From NCBI RefSeq assembly GCF_037975245.1, contig NC_092563.1:18343594-18407593 (forward strand): DNA of 64,000 nt, in the 5' to 3' direction. This document shows positions 13,901-28,100 of the stretch, piece by piece (positions within the stretch are counted from its first letter, which is position 1; each line of letters starts with the position of its first letter). Below the pieces are notes generated by a model. It had not been told where the DNA came from. It searched no databases and was given only the letters and a program-made list of their open reading frames with translations. A program made the translations under genes and the position numbers. The stretch comes from Apostichopus japonicus. Its lineage: Eukaryota > Echinodermata > Holothuroidea > Aspidochirotida > Stichopodidae.

Positions 13901-16900
13901 ATAGAAGGTTGAGAGGAAGTTGGACGATGCGGTGGGAAGAAAATGGAGATGGAGAGGAGGGGGGGGGGACTGATGGTAAAAAAAGGAAAAAAGGCCAGGA
14001 AAACAAACATATTTTCCGGGTTTTTAATAGATGGGGAGGTACCTTGTTTTGTTTTGGTCTTTGTGACAATCAAGAAATTCTGGAAGACAATAGTTTCTTG
14101 CTTTTGCTGTTTTTGATATATTTTTTTTCTGTTTCTTTTATACCTTGAAAATTCCTCAAAACACCCACTTTTCTCAAGTTTCTTACAACTTTTCAACTCA
14201 GCCTCTGAATTACCCCCTCTCTCATCTGTGATCAAAATTTGTCACTTAATAATGAATTCACACCAAGACTAGATTAATTTCAAACAAATATTATTTCCAG
14301 TTAATAAGAAAAATATATGGATGCTTTTGTTTGCTGAGACTCAAATTTCGGAACAGAAAATTTGACACATTTCAACAAGGATCGATTCAATATTGTATAG
14401 AGAAAATCTGCATTCCATGGACGATGTGTTCAAAGATAAAGAATCGTGGGCGATGGCTATTTGAAATATAATATGCAAAGACCCTTGACTAAAGTTAATA
14501 ATAAATAAAAATGGAAAACCAATTAAATAATTAAAGGAAAGAAAGGAAAAAGCCTGACTTATCTCATAAAAATTTTGCAACTTTTGTTGGCTTTGTGACA
14601 ATTTTTTGGGAACTGTACTCATCGCGACGATGAAAGCACAGATGGATTTGTGAGAAACCTTAATAGTCTGTTTGTAAACCAGTGGCAGTGTACATTAGGA
14701 GCCATTATCTTACATGCATATTCAGTCATCCAGAACTAGAATACAAGTTTTTAGTCTTTTAGATATTTCTTTTCAAATTATGGAAGCTTTAAGCTCTGTT
14801 GAACCGCATTGATTTAAACATGCGTCTCTCATTTAGAATATAAACTTTTAACTTTTCCGACCTATTCTTCAAACAAATGGTTTTATGGAACAAAGAAGTC
14901 ATTTGTGCCTTTCAATCATAAGGTCCCTGGTTCTAGTCACTCCAAGATTAATGTATGTCGTCCAGTTACAGAGTTGTCGACAATTGACAATTCATAATCA
15001 TGGACGTTGAATATGAATCTAAGAGACTGACTTGGGTCAGCTTACGGCTTTGATAAGCCAATGATGGCTTCTTCGCGAGTTCCTGCTTACAGGAGGATCT
15101 AAAATACATACATTTGTTATTTGAGGTAATTAAAGGCATTTTAATGGCCAAACAGTACTGGTTGCTTATAATGCTTCAAAAAATTGAGCTACCTATAAAA
15201 CGATGCCACCGATCCATGACGGTATGCAGAGAGATTTGATCTTTTAATGACAAGTCAATAATCCTTAGAACCCTTCCAGACGTCATTTAACGATCCTTTC
15301 TTAATTGAAAGTCTAAATCACACACACGCTATCTGAAAGAATAATAAATCTGTCTGCCGTATCAAAGTATCACCGTAAGCCATTAACTTTAAAGCTAACC
15401 TAATTTCCAGCTATAAGTGTCTAGCGATATGCTAATATATCATTTCTATATATTTGCCCAGGCAAAGCTATTTTCCCTCAAGTCTGGTAGACTTGTTATA
15501 AGTCTGATGTATAATATGCTCTTACTTGCAGCAGTCTAGCACTGCAGTTGCCTGCACTTGTATTTTTAACCCAAATGCATTTTGTACAGTTTGTACTCAA
15601 GGCTATATGTGGAAAGCTATACTGTAGATATTATAGAGGAAAAATGGCAAAGATATATGGCTAGAATAGGATTTCAAACCTCCAGTGACCTCTGGATTAC
15701 AAGCCCATGCAGCTCTCTACTAACTGAGCTATCTATCCAGCACTTATTATAGTAGTTGGTGGCAATCCCTATTTAGCAATTTCTCTTTGCTGAGGGTGCC
15801 GGTCAGAAGCCATAGTACCTTGCATGCTGTGTAACTGGGGGTCACGCACCAGTTGCATTCGATACAACCCAGAAATCAGCAGGGAAGGAATCTCAAATCC
15901 TGTTCTAGCCATAAAGTTCTTTTCTCTTTACTATTGTCTAAAACTATCTCTGTCATTTTCCCATTATTCTTTTACTATATATAAAGTAGATACAAAACTG
16001 TTGGATTGTACTGTAGCTGATACTCATGGCTAGGTCTTTGTATACATACTCACAGCAATCATATCACGAGGATAATTCTACATGTACTCATACTCATGCT
16101 GTTGCTTTCATACTCACATTACATATACGAAGCAGAATTCTACATGTACTCAATCCCATGCTGTTGCATTCATACTCACTCATACTCACATTACATATAC
16201 GAAGCAGAATTCTACATGTACTCATACTCATGCTGTTGCATTAATACTCACATTACTCATACATACAAAGCAGAATTCTACATGTACTCATACTCATGCT
16301 GTTGCATTCATACTCACAGTGCACATACCAAGGGTAATTGCACATGTACTCATACTCATGCTGTTGCATTCATACTCACATTACATATACGAAGCAGAAT
16401 TCTACATGTACTCAAACCCATGCTGTTGCATTCATACTCACTCATACTCACATTACATATACGAAGCAGAATTCTACATGTACTCATACTCATGCTGTTG
16501 CATTAATACTCACATTACTCATACATACAAAGCAGAATTCTACATGTACTCATACTCATGCTGTTGCATTCATACTCACAGTGCACATACCAAGGGTAAT
16601 TGCACATGTACTCATACTCATGCTGTTGCATTCATACTCACGGTACTTGTACTAAGGGGAATTCTACACATAACCATGCTCATCCTTTGACAAGGAATTA
16701 AAATGCCAGATAACAATTAGAAGTATATTCAAGACATTTTGAGGCAATGCTGATGTTCTATCAAAGTACACATAAAATATATGTCAGATACATCATCCAT
16801 AAAACAGAGAGGTTTTTCCACGATGAGTCTCATTCCACCTTCAAACTTCTGATAGCTTAAAATATGACTTACTCGTATGTCACACCAAGTAATATATGTA

Positions 16901-19900
16901 CATACATACACCTCGGCACGATTTACCGGGTGAAATGGAGACCTTCATATATTATTCCCCTCCAACTAATGTGATATCATGAATTAATTGAATCGTAGCC
17001 GACGGTGATGATTAATTAAGAGTATTTTTCAGATCATCCTTTCGGCCATGTTTTTTTTTGTCTATGCCAACAGACCACCAGCTGGAGATGCTCTTCATTA
17101 ACATGAGGTAAAATAAAAATGCTGTTTTTTTCATTTATTTTCCCGACCCCCCCACCAACCACCCCGTCATGCCACATTTACAGACAAGAGAAGAAAAGGA
17201 AACGCATAGCCGCCTAGTTGATTAATAATTACTCGTTTCGACCACTTGTTTCTAGAAGTTGTGTGCAGCACTGACAACAAAATTAACGAAGAAAATGGTA
17301 ACATTTTACTGTAGCTAATTTCTTGAGAACAAGAAGAAGATCGTGTGGACAAAGAATATTCAATATTTGTACGGATTATCATCCTGACCTGACTGAATTA
17401 ACTGCTTATGAAATGGGATGACTTTTAACTGATTCCAGTGACAACTAATGTAAGGCTTATATCTCAAAGAGAATATATTTCACAATGTTATAAAGTTGAA
17501 AACTGAAGGGCAATATCTTTGTTCCAAACTCTAGGTAAGGTTGCTTGAGTTTGATGTAACCTATGTAAATTGGCTATATACATACACAGTCACTTCTTTC
17601 AGGGGGGGTGGATTGCAGTAAGTACATGATCAATGACAATTGTTGATCATCACAGCACATTTCCAGCACAAAATTGTTCTTGATTTATTTTTGAAAAAAG
17701 TTGAATGCTTTATAGGGGTCAATATTCTCTGTATTTATAGAATTTCATCAAAATGCACCCCTTTTTTTTTTTAGATTATCAGTTTGCACCTAGCGATGCA
17801 GAAAGTTACCAGCAACTTCAGTAATCAATCAGCCTCAGACACCAAAATAACGTAAAATCTTAGTAAACTTTACTACATAGATATATTGAAAAAAGACTTA
17901 CAGTAATTCTTCTCTTTCTGAGTCTATAACTGTTGTACAACACCTTCACAGCACTGAAAATATGTGTTCACTCTGCAGCCATGTAGGTACATCTATACAC
18001 ATCACCTGTAATGGTTGTCACACCTCCCCCACCCCCCTCCCACCACCCCTGGTGTGTCTCTCCTATAGTGTTTACACAATAAAACCGGAATCATAAAAGA
18101 TGAGAAATTATCATCTTACTAGCTGTTGGCCATCATCTCTTTTTCTGTTTCTACTTACACCCCCCCCCCCCCTTCCACCCATCCCGGCATGTTCCCAGAC
18201 CACATCACTGACGTATTAGTGCTTCTGATGATCAAATCCACACTAATTAAAGCATTGTTCACATGATTTAAGTGACATGTACGACACACTTAAACAGGGG
18301 AAATCTTCTCACATGCCATCAATACTGTATTCAGCTGTCAATTAATGTTATCATAAATGGTTGGCATTTAAAGGTCATCTCTATTGACCTACCTTTTATC
18401 ATTTAAATTAATAGTACTATGTTTGAATGAGAGTACATAACTCAGGTTTATATTCAGAGTTTCTCTATAGAAGTCTTATATGTAGGTGTTCGGGAAGGTC
18501 AACCTTTCATCAATCCTACAGAATGTCAACCAAATAAAGAGAAGAGGTTTACAAGCTTGAGTAACTAATTCTAACCATATTTTGTTCTCTTTAGCATATT
18601 TCTATGCGAGGGGTAATTTAAGGGACAATTACTTTCTTATATTAATAAATCAATCATTATTGTAAAAGTCTCAATGATATAAATTAGAACCTGTCTAACA
18701 TTCAGAGAGACGGCTAACATCTGCAAACTTTAAAATGTTAGCCATTTTAGGATAAAATCTTTGAAAATAATCTTGCTATCTCAAGTTACCTCCCCCTCTG
18801 TGAAATGGTATATATTGCCAGAGATCTAGATTAATTATGCACAGAACAAATCAGTGATTTGATCTATTTTCCTGACACACACCTTATATTTTTATTTTCC
18901 ATATTTAATTTTGTTGGCATCTTGTTTCGATCCTCATCGATAACAAACATGAACCGCAATGGGTCAAATTTTTCTCGAACATTGATAAACTCATACAGGC
19001 TGCCTTCCCAAATTTAGCCAGGAGATTTATTTGGCTCAATTTTGTTCTTCTTCCCATGGGTATTTGATTTCTTTTTAAGGGCAAAACCTTGAGGAAAAAT
19101 GATAATACTCCTAAATTATTTTGGCAGTTTATAAAAAAAAAGGTTAAACTTATGAGGGGGTAAAACAATGGTATCCGAAACTTACAGAAATGAAAGTTAA
19201 ACGGCCTCTGTTTAAATTGTGTAGTTTGTAATCACTGGCTTTAATAGAGCAAGTGGACTTAAACGAAAGCGAAATTAACCATTTTGGTGAACAGTTTGCA
19301 CGGTGTACATAGATATAGGTCAGGGTCATTTGATTCCTCGCCCAATGGCGGTGATACTCGATCATACTGTGTGACAAAATTAGTTGTTGCTAGGATACTG
19401 CCCTAAGGAATTATGGGATTCTTTGACTGTACTTTAAGCTCAACATACACAGAAAACTGATAGGTTAGAAAATGAGATGGCTGTTTCGTGGTGAAAGTCA
19501 TCACTTTGCACATTACATGTTGATGGGTTTCTGAAAATTAGGAAAGCAATTAATTAGTCACTAATCGGCACGTATTCATCACCATAATTGATTGGTAGAC
19601 GCACCCTGAATATTTAATATTCAATGTAAAGTAAGATTTAAATGCCACTATGTGCACGCAGCTATCTGGCCATACCAAAATTGTCAAAACAGTATTTTAT
19701 GATAGTACAAATGACTTTGGTGGCAAAATGAGGTTTTGGAAACATGTTTACTGCAAGTTTGATGTAAATTCAACACATCTTGCTGGAAAAAATAGAAAAT
19801 TTCCATGACTGATATTAATTTGGCCAAGAAAGAAGAATAGAGAGCAAATTCTGGGTGCAATATTGAACCTGGAGACATCAGCTGTCAAGATCTAGGCAAG

Positions 19901-22122
19901 ATTTAGAAGAGAAAAGCAAGAACAAATTCTAGAAATTTACATTACAGTAGTTTAAAAATGTAGTTTAAAATGCAGGAGTGTTAGCTCAGTGGTTAATGCC
20001 GGTACCTTTCAATCATAAGGTCCAGAGTTCGAGTCACTCCCAGATTAATGTATGTCGTCCAGTTACAGAGTTGTTGACAGTTGACAATTCATAATCATGG
20101 ACGTTACATATGAATCTAAGAGACTGACTTCGGTCAGCTTGTGGCTTTGATAAGCCAATGAGGCTTCTTCGCGAATTCCTGCTTGCAGTAGGATCTAATA
20201 TACATACATACATACACCCATACATACTTTAAAACTAATTGATGGCTACAGTATATATATGCAGTCAGAAAAGTAATGTTGTATATAATTAACACTAACG
20301 ATTCAACACACGATATAATTGCTCACACAAGTAATATTAATACCATGATTGTCAAAATGAAGTGGTTTCTTAGCCTTTTCAAAAATGATAAACAAACTAT
20401 AATAATTTGTTGGCACCTTCTACAGTGAATGATTCAAATCACACATTTACCACAGCTATAATACCAATGACTGATCAACCCTGCGCATTAAGCATTTTTT
20501 TTCCTTTTCTCTTCCCTAATTTTCAAGTGTATAGTTTTGCCCATACATCTTTTGGCATGTGCAGCTTGGCGAATCGGTAAAAATTAATCTCCGAATGACA
20601 TACAATATATTCGCATTAAATAATGGCTTGCCAGCTGTTAAAGGTCGTCCATCTTTATAGTCTCGGTTTACAGCAGATTTGCTAACTCGTAAATTTTATT
20701 TTCAGTCAAAGTTTTACATCACTAATTTGCAAACAAAATTCTCACTATAACTATCTGCTCAACCTTGGTAAAAACTTTCGAGAGACCAGGTGACCAGTTT
20801 TTTGTCCTATTAGCAGATCTGGGTGGGGAATGGCAAGACTGTTTCACTTTAATTGCTGACACGTTGTCTGCTGTTTTTGGGCTTATGCTGGGGGAAAGAT
20901 TGAAGCTGCCAAGTGATGTTGCATAGATCGCCAGCGTCTGTTCTCGAGAGGTTGGCACGACAACCGACTGGTAGAAGTCTTGGATTATGCATATAGAGCA
21001 TTCATAGAAAATGTGGTTCTCATTGACCTTGAAAATGTTCGAATTCTATGCAACCGGTGGTGATTGTTAATTAAGTTCATGGATGTAAAATTAAATAAAA
21101 CGAATGAAATCTTTCTTTAAATGGGCTGTTGCGAGTCGACCTCAATCTTACACAATGGAGGAAGAAAAGGTGATTGTTATGTATGGAATATGTATTTCTC
21201 TAGCTGTATAGTGAGAAGTGACCAAAATCTAGAACACACAAAACAATAATATTAATAGTAAGGGAGATGGGGGAGGGGGAAGGGGGGCGGGAAGATTGCC
21301 CTAAAACAATGTAGCGGCCACTAAATTCAACGATCTATTTAGAAGCATTATAATATAACTATACTGTAGAGGAGATAGTAAAATGTTAACTGCATTTTTA
21401 ATTTGGAGATATGGAAAGCTAAGCAGAGTTTGTACCTTTTCACAAAGAACAACCTAAATTAATCATAAGCTTTACGACTTGAGGGTTATTAAAATGAACT
21501 CACAGCATGCTGATCTCTCAAAAATGAAAAACATTAAGTATAAAACTGTAAATTTGATTCAAAAAAATAAAATGGGGTGGCATTGGTGTTGTGATGATAT
21601 TCATTCCAACGTTTTGTTCTTCGTACAACAAACATTTGAATAAATATGTTTCTATCATTTTATGTTGGGTCGACTGAATATACCTGCCTCATTATGTCAT
21701 ATAATATTTACTGAATTATCCATATATACAAAGAATTGATACCTGCATTTTGGATGGGGCGCCCTTGAGAAAAGTACTATATTTGTCCAGGCTTGCACTG
21801 GTTTCCAGTATGTATATAAAACAAACCAGAATGCAAAAAAACCAAACTGACAAATAGCATATGGATTCGTTAAAAAGGTACTTTAACATTGAAGTGTACA
21901 GAATGCTGAAATTGTCCTTGATATATAATATTATTATGATTAGTTCACAAGCGTGGCTATTGATATGTGGACTGAATACTTGACAAATGTTCCCTCTCTC
22001 CTCCACCTATTCCCTTCCCAGAAAATAAAGCAATACAAAAACAAACATTTATTGAATTTAAGTAAAACTATGTGAGGAACAAAAATGATGGACAATATAA
22101 AGAAACGTGTTTATTTATATCT

Positions 22123-22175
<53 letters not shown>

Positions 22176-25100
22176 CATTTAAATCAAGATGAGTGATAAA
22201 AAAATGAACAAAGGAAACCATTTTAGCAAGTATCCTGTTTAAAACATACGGAATACAAACAGTGCTAACAACTATTATTATTTAAATCTGATTTTTTTTT
22301 CTTTAGGTGTTCCGCAGTCCTATATCACTTCAAATTAGCAACAGCAAAATGTGCAAATATTAAAAACTAGATCCATTTAATCACAGTGAGTACCGCAGTA
22401 TACAAATATACTCTTCACATTAAAAAGGGATAACGATTGTTATGTATATTGTTAAGTAACACACCACATGTCGATCGTTTCTTGTTTCAAACGAATTCCA
22501 CACGTATGCTCGGAGAATCAATCTGTGTCAACAGAAAGCCGACGTTGAGACTGGTACTGTCGACACGAGCAGCAATATCAATGCCACGTTTTAAGTGCTT
22601 GAACTAACATGACAACAAAAATGGGCACACTCGTTCATCCGTCTCTTCTCGATCCCCTTAAGAGATTGCTGGTGCGAGGGAGAACCGTCTCCTTCGCAAA
22701 CATTTGATCGATGATGACTGGATCATGGAGAATGCTCTCAAGTTCACACTCACCCCATCCCCCCTTCCCCCCCCCCCCCCCCACAATTCGACAACACCTT
22801 TCATGTCTTCTCCTCTCTTTCTTTTTTTTGCTTGCTTAGAAATTAATCAGCACTTTCATGAAGATCAATATTTAAATGTATAATTTATCTCCCGCCACAT
22901 GTGTGACATTTTTTTTGGTGTGTGTATCTTTAGAAAACAGTTAAAAATGCGTGAAAATGTTTACTGGTGATCATAGACCGAACAGGGGAATCTGAAAAGC
23001 TATGAGGTGGTTAAAATGGCAGTTAACATACTTTGTGTAGCTAAAGCCTTTCAAAGTGGGGTTCCGTCACATTTAACGGTCATCGGATCATTGTACTTTT
23101 CTCCGATATTTTAGCATCCCAAAATGATCCAAATGTTTTGCAAAATGGTTTCAGGTCTCTCGTCTGGTTCTCATATCCTGTGATTTAATTTCCCCACACA
23201 TCTAACACCACCCGTATTTTGCTATACTTATTTATATTGGACACTCAATAAGACTAAATATTTACAATCAGATTCAAAATTTTGTCATGTATTTGGTCTG
23301 CATATATCCAACTGGCAAATTTAATTCATTTTACATGTGAACAATTTCGATGACAATGGCAAGACATAAATTCCACACAAAAAAAAGAAGCCCAAATCAG
23401 TCGAACCACAATTTTTCAACAGACAATTAGGTTAAGTCTGTAAATATAAGAGGTTAATAGCCTTTCTGAGAAGCAGTGGACATCAGATTTACCCCTTTAC
23501 CATTTCAATAGGCTGCAAATTCCAAAATTATCTGTTTGTTTCAAACACACATGCATTAAAAAACAAAATTTTAACCCAAAAATTTGTGTTCATCTGACAT
23601 ATTTTCTACCAAAACTATGGGAATGTGCCTTTTCTATGTTTGTTGCTAGCAACTACTGCACCTGTCACAAAAAAATTGGTCTCTTGTGTATGATATCACT
23701 GCAGCAGTCATTTTAAAATGCTCATTCTGAGCCGGTCTTCTGATTCTGCAAAAACACTGGAATCTCTCGTTGTTAGGCATCAAGTTGAAGCTAGCTGCTG
23801 CATACATCGACTGCTTCAAACCTTTCATCTCCAGGAGACAACGCCTGGGGCATGTATACATGTGCTGTAACAGGACACTGCAGATATCACACTTCTATCA
23901 AGTTCAACTGGTACTTGTGTCTCTTGTGAAGTGGTCTGCAACACTTGAAGGAGGATCTGCACACGTACATCTTCTCCGAGGCTAAAAATACATATTTTAC
24001 CTCAAAGACGGAAGAAAGAGACAATAACTCGAGTACATATACATCTGAGCTAACGTTGAATGGCAAAAATGATTTCACGGAAACGAGGGATGCAAGTAAA
24101 GATTACCGCAAAGTAGCTGGACTTACCTTCAACTTTTTGTCGTAGTCTCCATTGCATAACTTTCTGACACCGACTTCTGCAGGTTTCCACACAGGGTTTA
24201 GAGTGTTCTTTATTACCTACAGATGGGAGAAATGACAAGAGGGGGAAAATAAAATTATAGAAATTGAAGTAGAAAAGACTATCACAGTGAACCATGCAGA
24301 GATAGCAGTTTTGCAAGGCTTACTGAAAAAGAGGAATACGGTGAAGAGGCAGGTGGAATAGGGAGGGTGGGAGGGAGGGAAGGAGGTAGGACGTTGAAGG
24401 AATTAGGGGAGGGTGGGGGAGGATAGGTAAGGAGGAGAAATGAGAATTAAAGGAAAGAGTCATCAAAACCACTAGTTTGAAAAAAAGAAAGAAATTGAAG
24501 TAGAAAAGACTAACACAGTGAACCAAGCAGAGATAGCAGTTTTGCAAGGCTTACTGCAAAAGAAGATTGGAATATGGTAGAGAGGGAGGTGGAATAGAGA
24601 TGGAGGGGGGAGGGAGGAGGTAGCTAGACATTGAAGGAATTAGAGGAGGTTGGGGGAGGAGAGGGAAGGAGGAGAAAAGAGAATTAAAGGAAAGAGCCAT
24701 CATAACCACTTTTTTTAATGAGCGATCAGAGGCAATTACAAGTTGTCTTCATCTCATTTTCCATCCATCTTCTATTTCATTTCTTACTATTTGTAGCATT
24801 TTTTTCTCTTCTTACTTGATGTTGACAACACTATAGCACAGCAAATACCTAAACAAATTAACACAAGGCTTTTATTATTTATTACTATTTCAAGATTGAA
24901 AATTGTGGGTAATTTATATTCAGAATAGAACTTAACAAGATTTTAGGTGAATATATGAAAATGAGAGATGTTCAAACATTTTATTTACAAACAGCTTAGT
25001 GTTACAGCTGTCCTATGAGTATACAAACACAAAACTGTCAACTGATCTCCATGTTTTAATTGAATTTAAACCCTTTTGGTTCTGATATTTTCGATAGAAA

Positions 25101-28100
25101 AGAAACTACAAGGTTGTGAAGTTCTGTAAGTTTCTAAAACCAAGATGAAAGATTAAGAGCAATGTTGAAAGGTTCTGCTAGTTGATGTTTAGGACTTGGC
25201 ACTATGACAACAGAATGGTACGATCCACGCAGGCATGAATTGAGGTGCAAGTAATATGCTATGCAGAATGGTCAGCTTACAAAGACAATCATGTCTAGCA
25301 TTTTTTCTAGCAACCAGAGTATATCATGAGAGACGAATTCTGAGCCTGCTACACACAATTCGAAAACTAAATTATATTCCCTGGTATATTTAAAAGAAAG
25401 GTTATATGTAAGTATGTGAGGGAAGAATTTTCAAACAATATATTGTCATTGCGGGTAGCCTAACATTATGAAGTGATTACATGCAGCTGTCCTAACCAAC
25501 ACATACCTTATTAAGTCTATGTTAAATTATGAACTTCAAAAGTTGTCATCAAATGGCAAAAGCAGAATGCTGTGATTCTCTTTCTCACTTTAGATTGAAG
25601 GTTCATGATATTTCTGAAGGAAGTGAATTATCTATCAAAGTCACAAATGAAAGTTTTTTTCAAAAGCAAACAAGGAGAGTAAGACTACGTCGAGAGTACT
25701 GTATCTTACGACTCTGCAATATTCAAACAGATCAAGTTCTAACTCGCAACTCGATACTATTTCAACAGAGTAAATAAATGACACACAGAAACTAATTGGC
25801 TAATGTAATTTATACAAAGCCCTTGAGACGACATAAAAAATTATGTCGGCATGGATCTTGCTACCAAGGCAAGGTTTTTCTATTTTTGAATTTCACGCCA
25901 TAAAACCTGATAGCAAAAAGTGTAAATACGTACGCTGTTTCATCTGATCTAAAGATACTTTATCGGCTCGCTCTGATAATTTTTCATACGGCATGCATTT
26001 CGAAAAGGGGATGTTGTTTACAAAGAAACTCCTCCGAGTTTCACGACCAGAAAATTTTCGGCTGAGCTATAGCGTAAAAAGGCCTAGATAATACTAAGAC
26101 AATGACCCCAGAGAGTGACGACACAGCTCGTCAACCCAATCCAATTTAATAACCTTGGAGTAAACTGGATTAATTCTGATAGCCAAAACTGATCCGTTGC
26201 TGCAACACGACTGCATTTCATGGTGAAAGACTATATATCCCCCATACAAATCACATTACACACAGCAGCAGCACCAAAATACCTTCAGCAGGTTTCGTCG
26301 GCTAAATTTAGTTCAAACAAGGTCGCTCACAGTTACAGATAACAACGGGAGAGCGCATCTATATGTTTTAGGTCGGTGAGACGTACCGAGGCAAAGATAT
26401 TTTTGTAAACATCGCATTAACCAATGGCATACAATTAATGAAGTCTTGGAAGACTTGAATTACAATAATCTATAAAATGATTGACTAGGTGGTTAGGCCG
26501 GTGGTAGGGAGGAAGATAGGGGGGAAAGTGGGGGACTTCCTTTTGTTTGATGTCTAAGAAATAAAGACTAACCAAGACTAGATTATGATGAGATTAAATG
26601 CTTGAGTGATGAGTGATTGGAATTCAGAATTACTTACTGTACAGGTCCATTAACAGTAAAATTCTTTATTATTAATTTTTTTTACATGTGCAGTACTCAT
26701 TGCATTTCTTCATTCTTTATTCATGAAAAAGTTGACTTTTCACAGAAATACTAAATTAACGTCATATATTTATTTCAATCTTTAGACTTGAGGAGAGTCC
26801 TCTAGGCCTGTGACGTGTTTAACAAGATGGAGAGCTACTTGAACCTGGTTCAACACAATTGAGATTTGTTTTTTGTGTTTGGTTCGACAGGAATTGGTTA
26901 AAACTACTAAAAATGAAGAAGAGTGGTGAGAAACTAAAGATGAGTGGTTAAAGAAGAGTGGTTTAGAGGAGTCCTTGAAACCAAGTAGTGACATACATTA
27001 GACTAGTACGGTACATGCAGTGACAATCGAATGCTGTGCATGTCTATAGCTCAAAGCTGTACAGCAGTTTGTCGTTGTATGTGAAGAATACACATAAACG
27101 AAAAGAAAGTTAGTTGTCTTTGAGTCTGTAAATGAGTGGGTATCTCCAAATAACTTGTCCCAATATGAACCTTATAAACCAATATCATTGATCATTGAAC
27201 CATAACCGCGTCAATGATCTCAAAGGGGTAGGCAAGAGACTATATGGGTGGAAGGGAGGGAGGGGGCGGGTTGGATTAGACAGCTTTTGAACCGCCCTCT
27301 ACTTTAATACTGACCACAATGGATATGAAATTGAGCGACATTTCATATCGATCCACACCATATTTATTCATATTGCACTTCATGACTTTGACACGCTCCA
27401 GTTTTTTTTTCTGTATCACTAATAAAATATTAATCTCTAAGTGCAATCAATTCATGATTGATTTTAGTTTTGACAATTAGTAATCGTAGCCAACTGGACT
27501 AAACATCAGGTAAGTAGGGACTTGATTACAAGTAGTTTGAACAGAGGATTTGGTTGTCTGATGAGAAAGATGTGTAAGTTAAAAGTTCCACCTTAATAAG
27601 TGTAGATGTATTAAAACCACCTTAACCGTTCCTTGAAAACATTTTGGACTGACTTTGTGGATCGATGTCAAACCTAGGCATCTCTCGACAGGCGCGTAGC
27701 CAAGGGGGGGGGGGCGAAGGGGGCAGCCGCCCCCACCCTTGAGCATATTTTTAATTTTTTTTTTAATGTTTTTATGATATCGCTAGTATTTTCAAAAGAG
27801 AAACTGCTAAGATGCAACTTACAAGGCATGGGAAGTGCCATTTCCAGCGATCTGGGAGGCATTTTCAGCCAAAATTTTCATGTATGCTTCGCCCCAACCA
27901 TGGTGGTGCTACGCTTAGATAGTTTGCAATGCCGAATCTACAGTTTCGCCCCTCCCTTGGCAAATTCCTGGCTACGCGCCTGATCAGTGGGAAACCCTTA
28001 CATCTACTATCAGCCTCACTAATTTACCATGCAAGATGAATTTATTGTGGCAGAACCAGTTTAATTATATCCCATATATGATCTAAATCTTGTTTCTCTT

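Larger units (their letters stand above)
11892..24126 (-). other. Intron between exon 6 and exon 7a
   Basis: About 12.2 kb with no additional exon found. It carries two copies of a tRNA-derived SINE (14900-15115, 19975-20227), a tRNA-Thr-like element with inverted ends (15659-15910), the 262-bp higher-order repeat (16074-16668), a (TA)n tract (22122-22173) and poly-C tracts (18161-18172, 22767-22782). A region open on both strands at 20722-21045 has no recognisable domain. Confidence 0.6.

Noticed and set aside
16082-16690. Open frame of 202 codons (and overlapping ones of 136 and 105) on the + strand
   Set aside because: Produced by the 262-bp repeat, which has no stops in three frames; the period is not a multiple of three, so frame is not preserved, and the products are low-complexity Cys/His/Ser/Thr.
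20722-21045. Stretch open on the minus strand for about 108 codons and on the + strand for 67 codons (20726-20926)
   Set aside because: No recognisable domain, no convincing splice sites, and several open stretches this long are expected by chance in 64 kb of AT-rich DNA.
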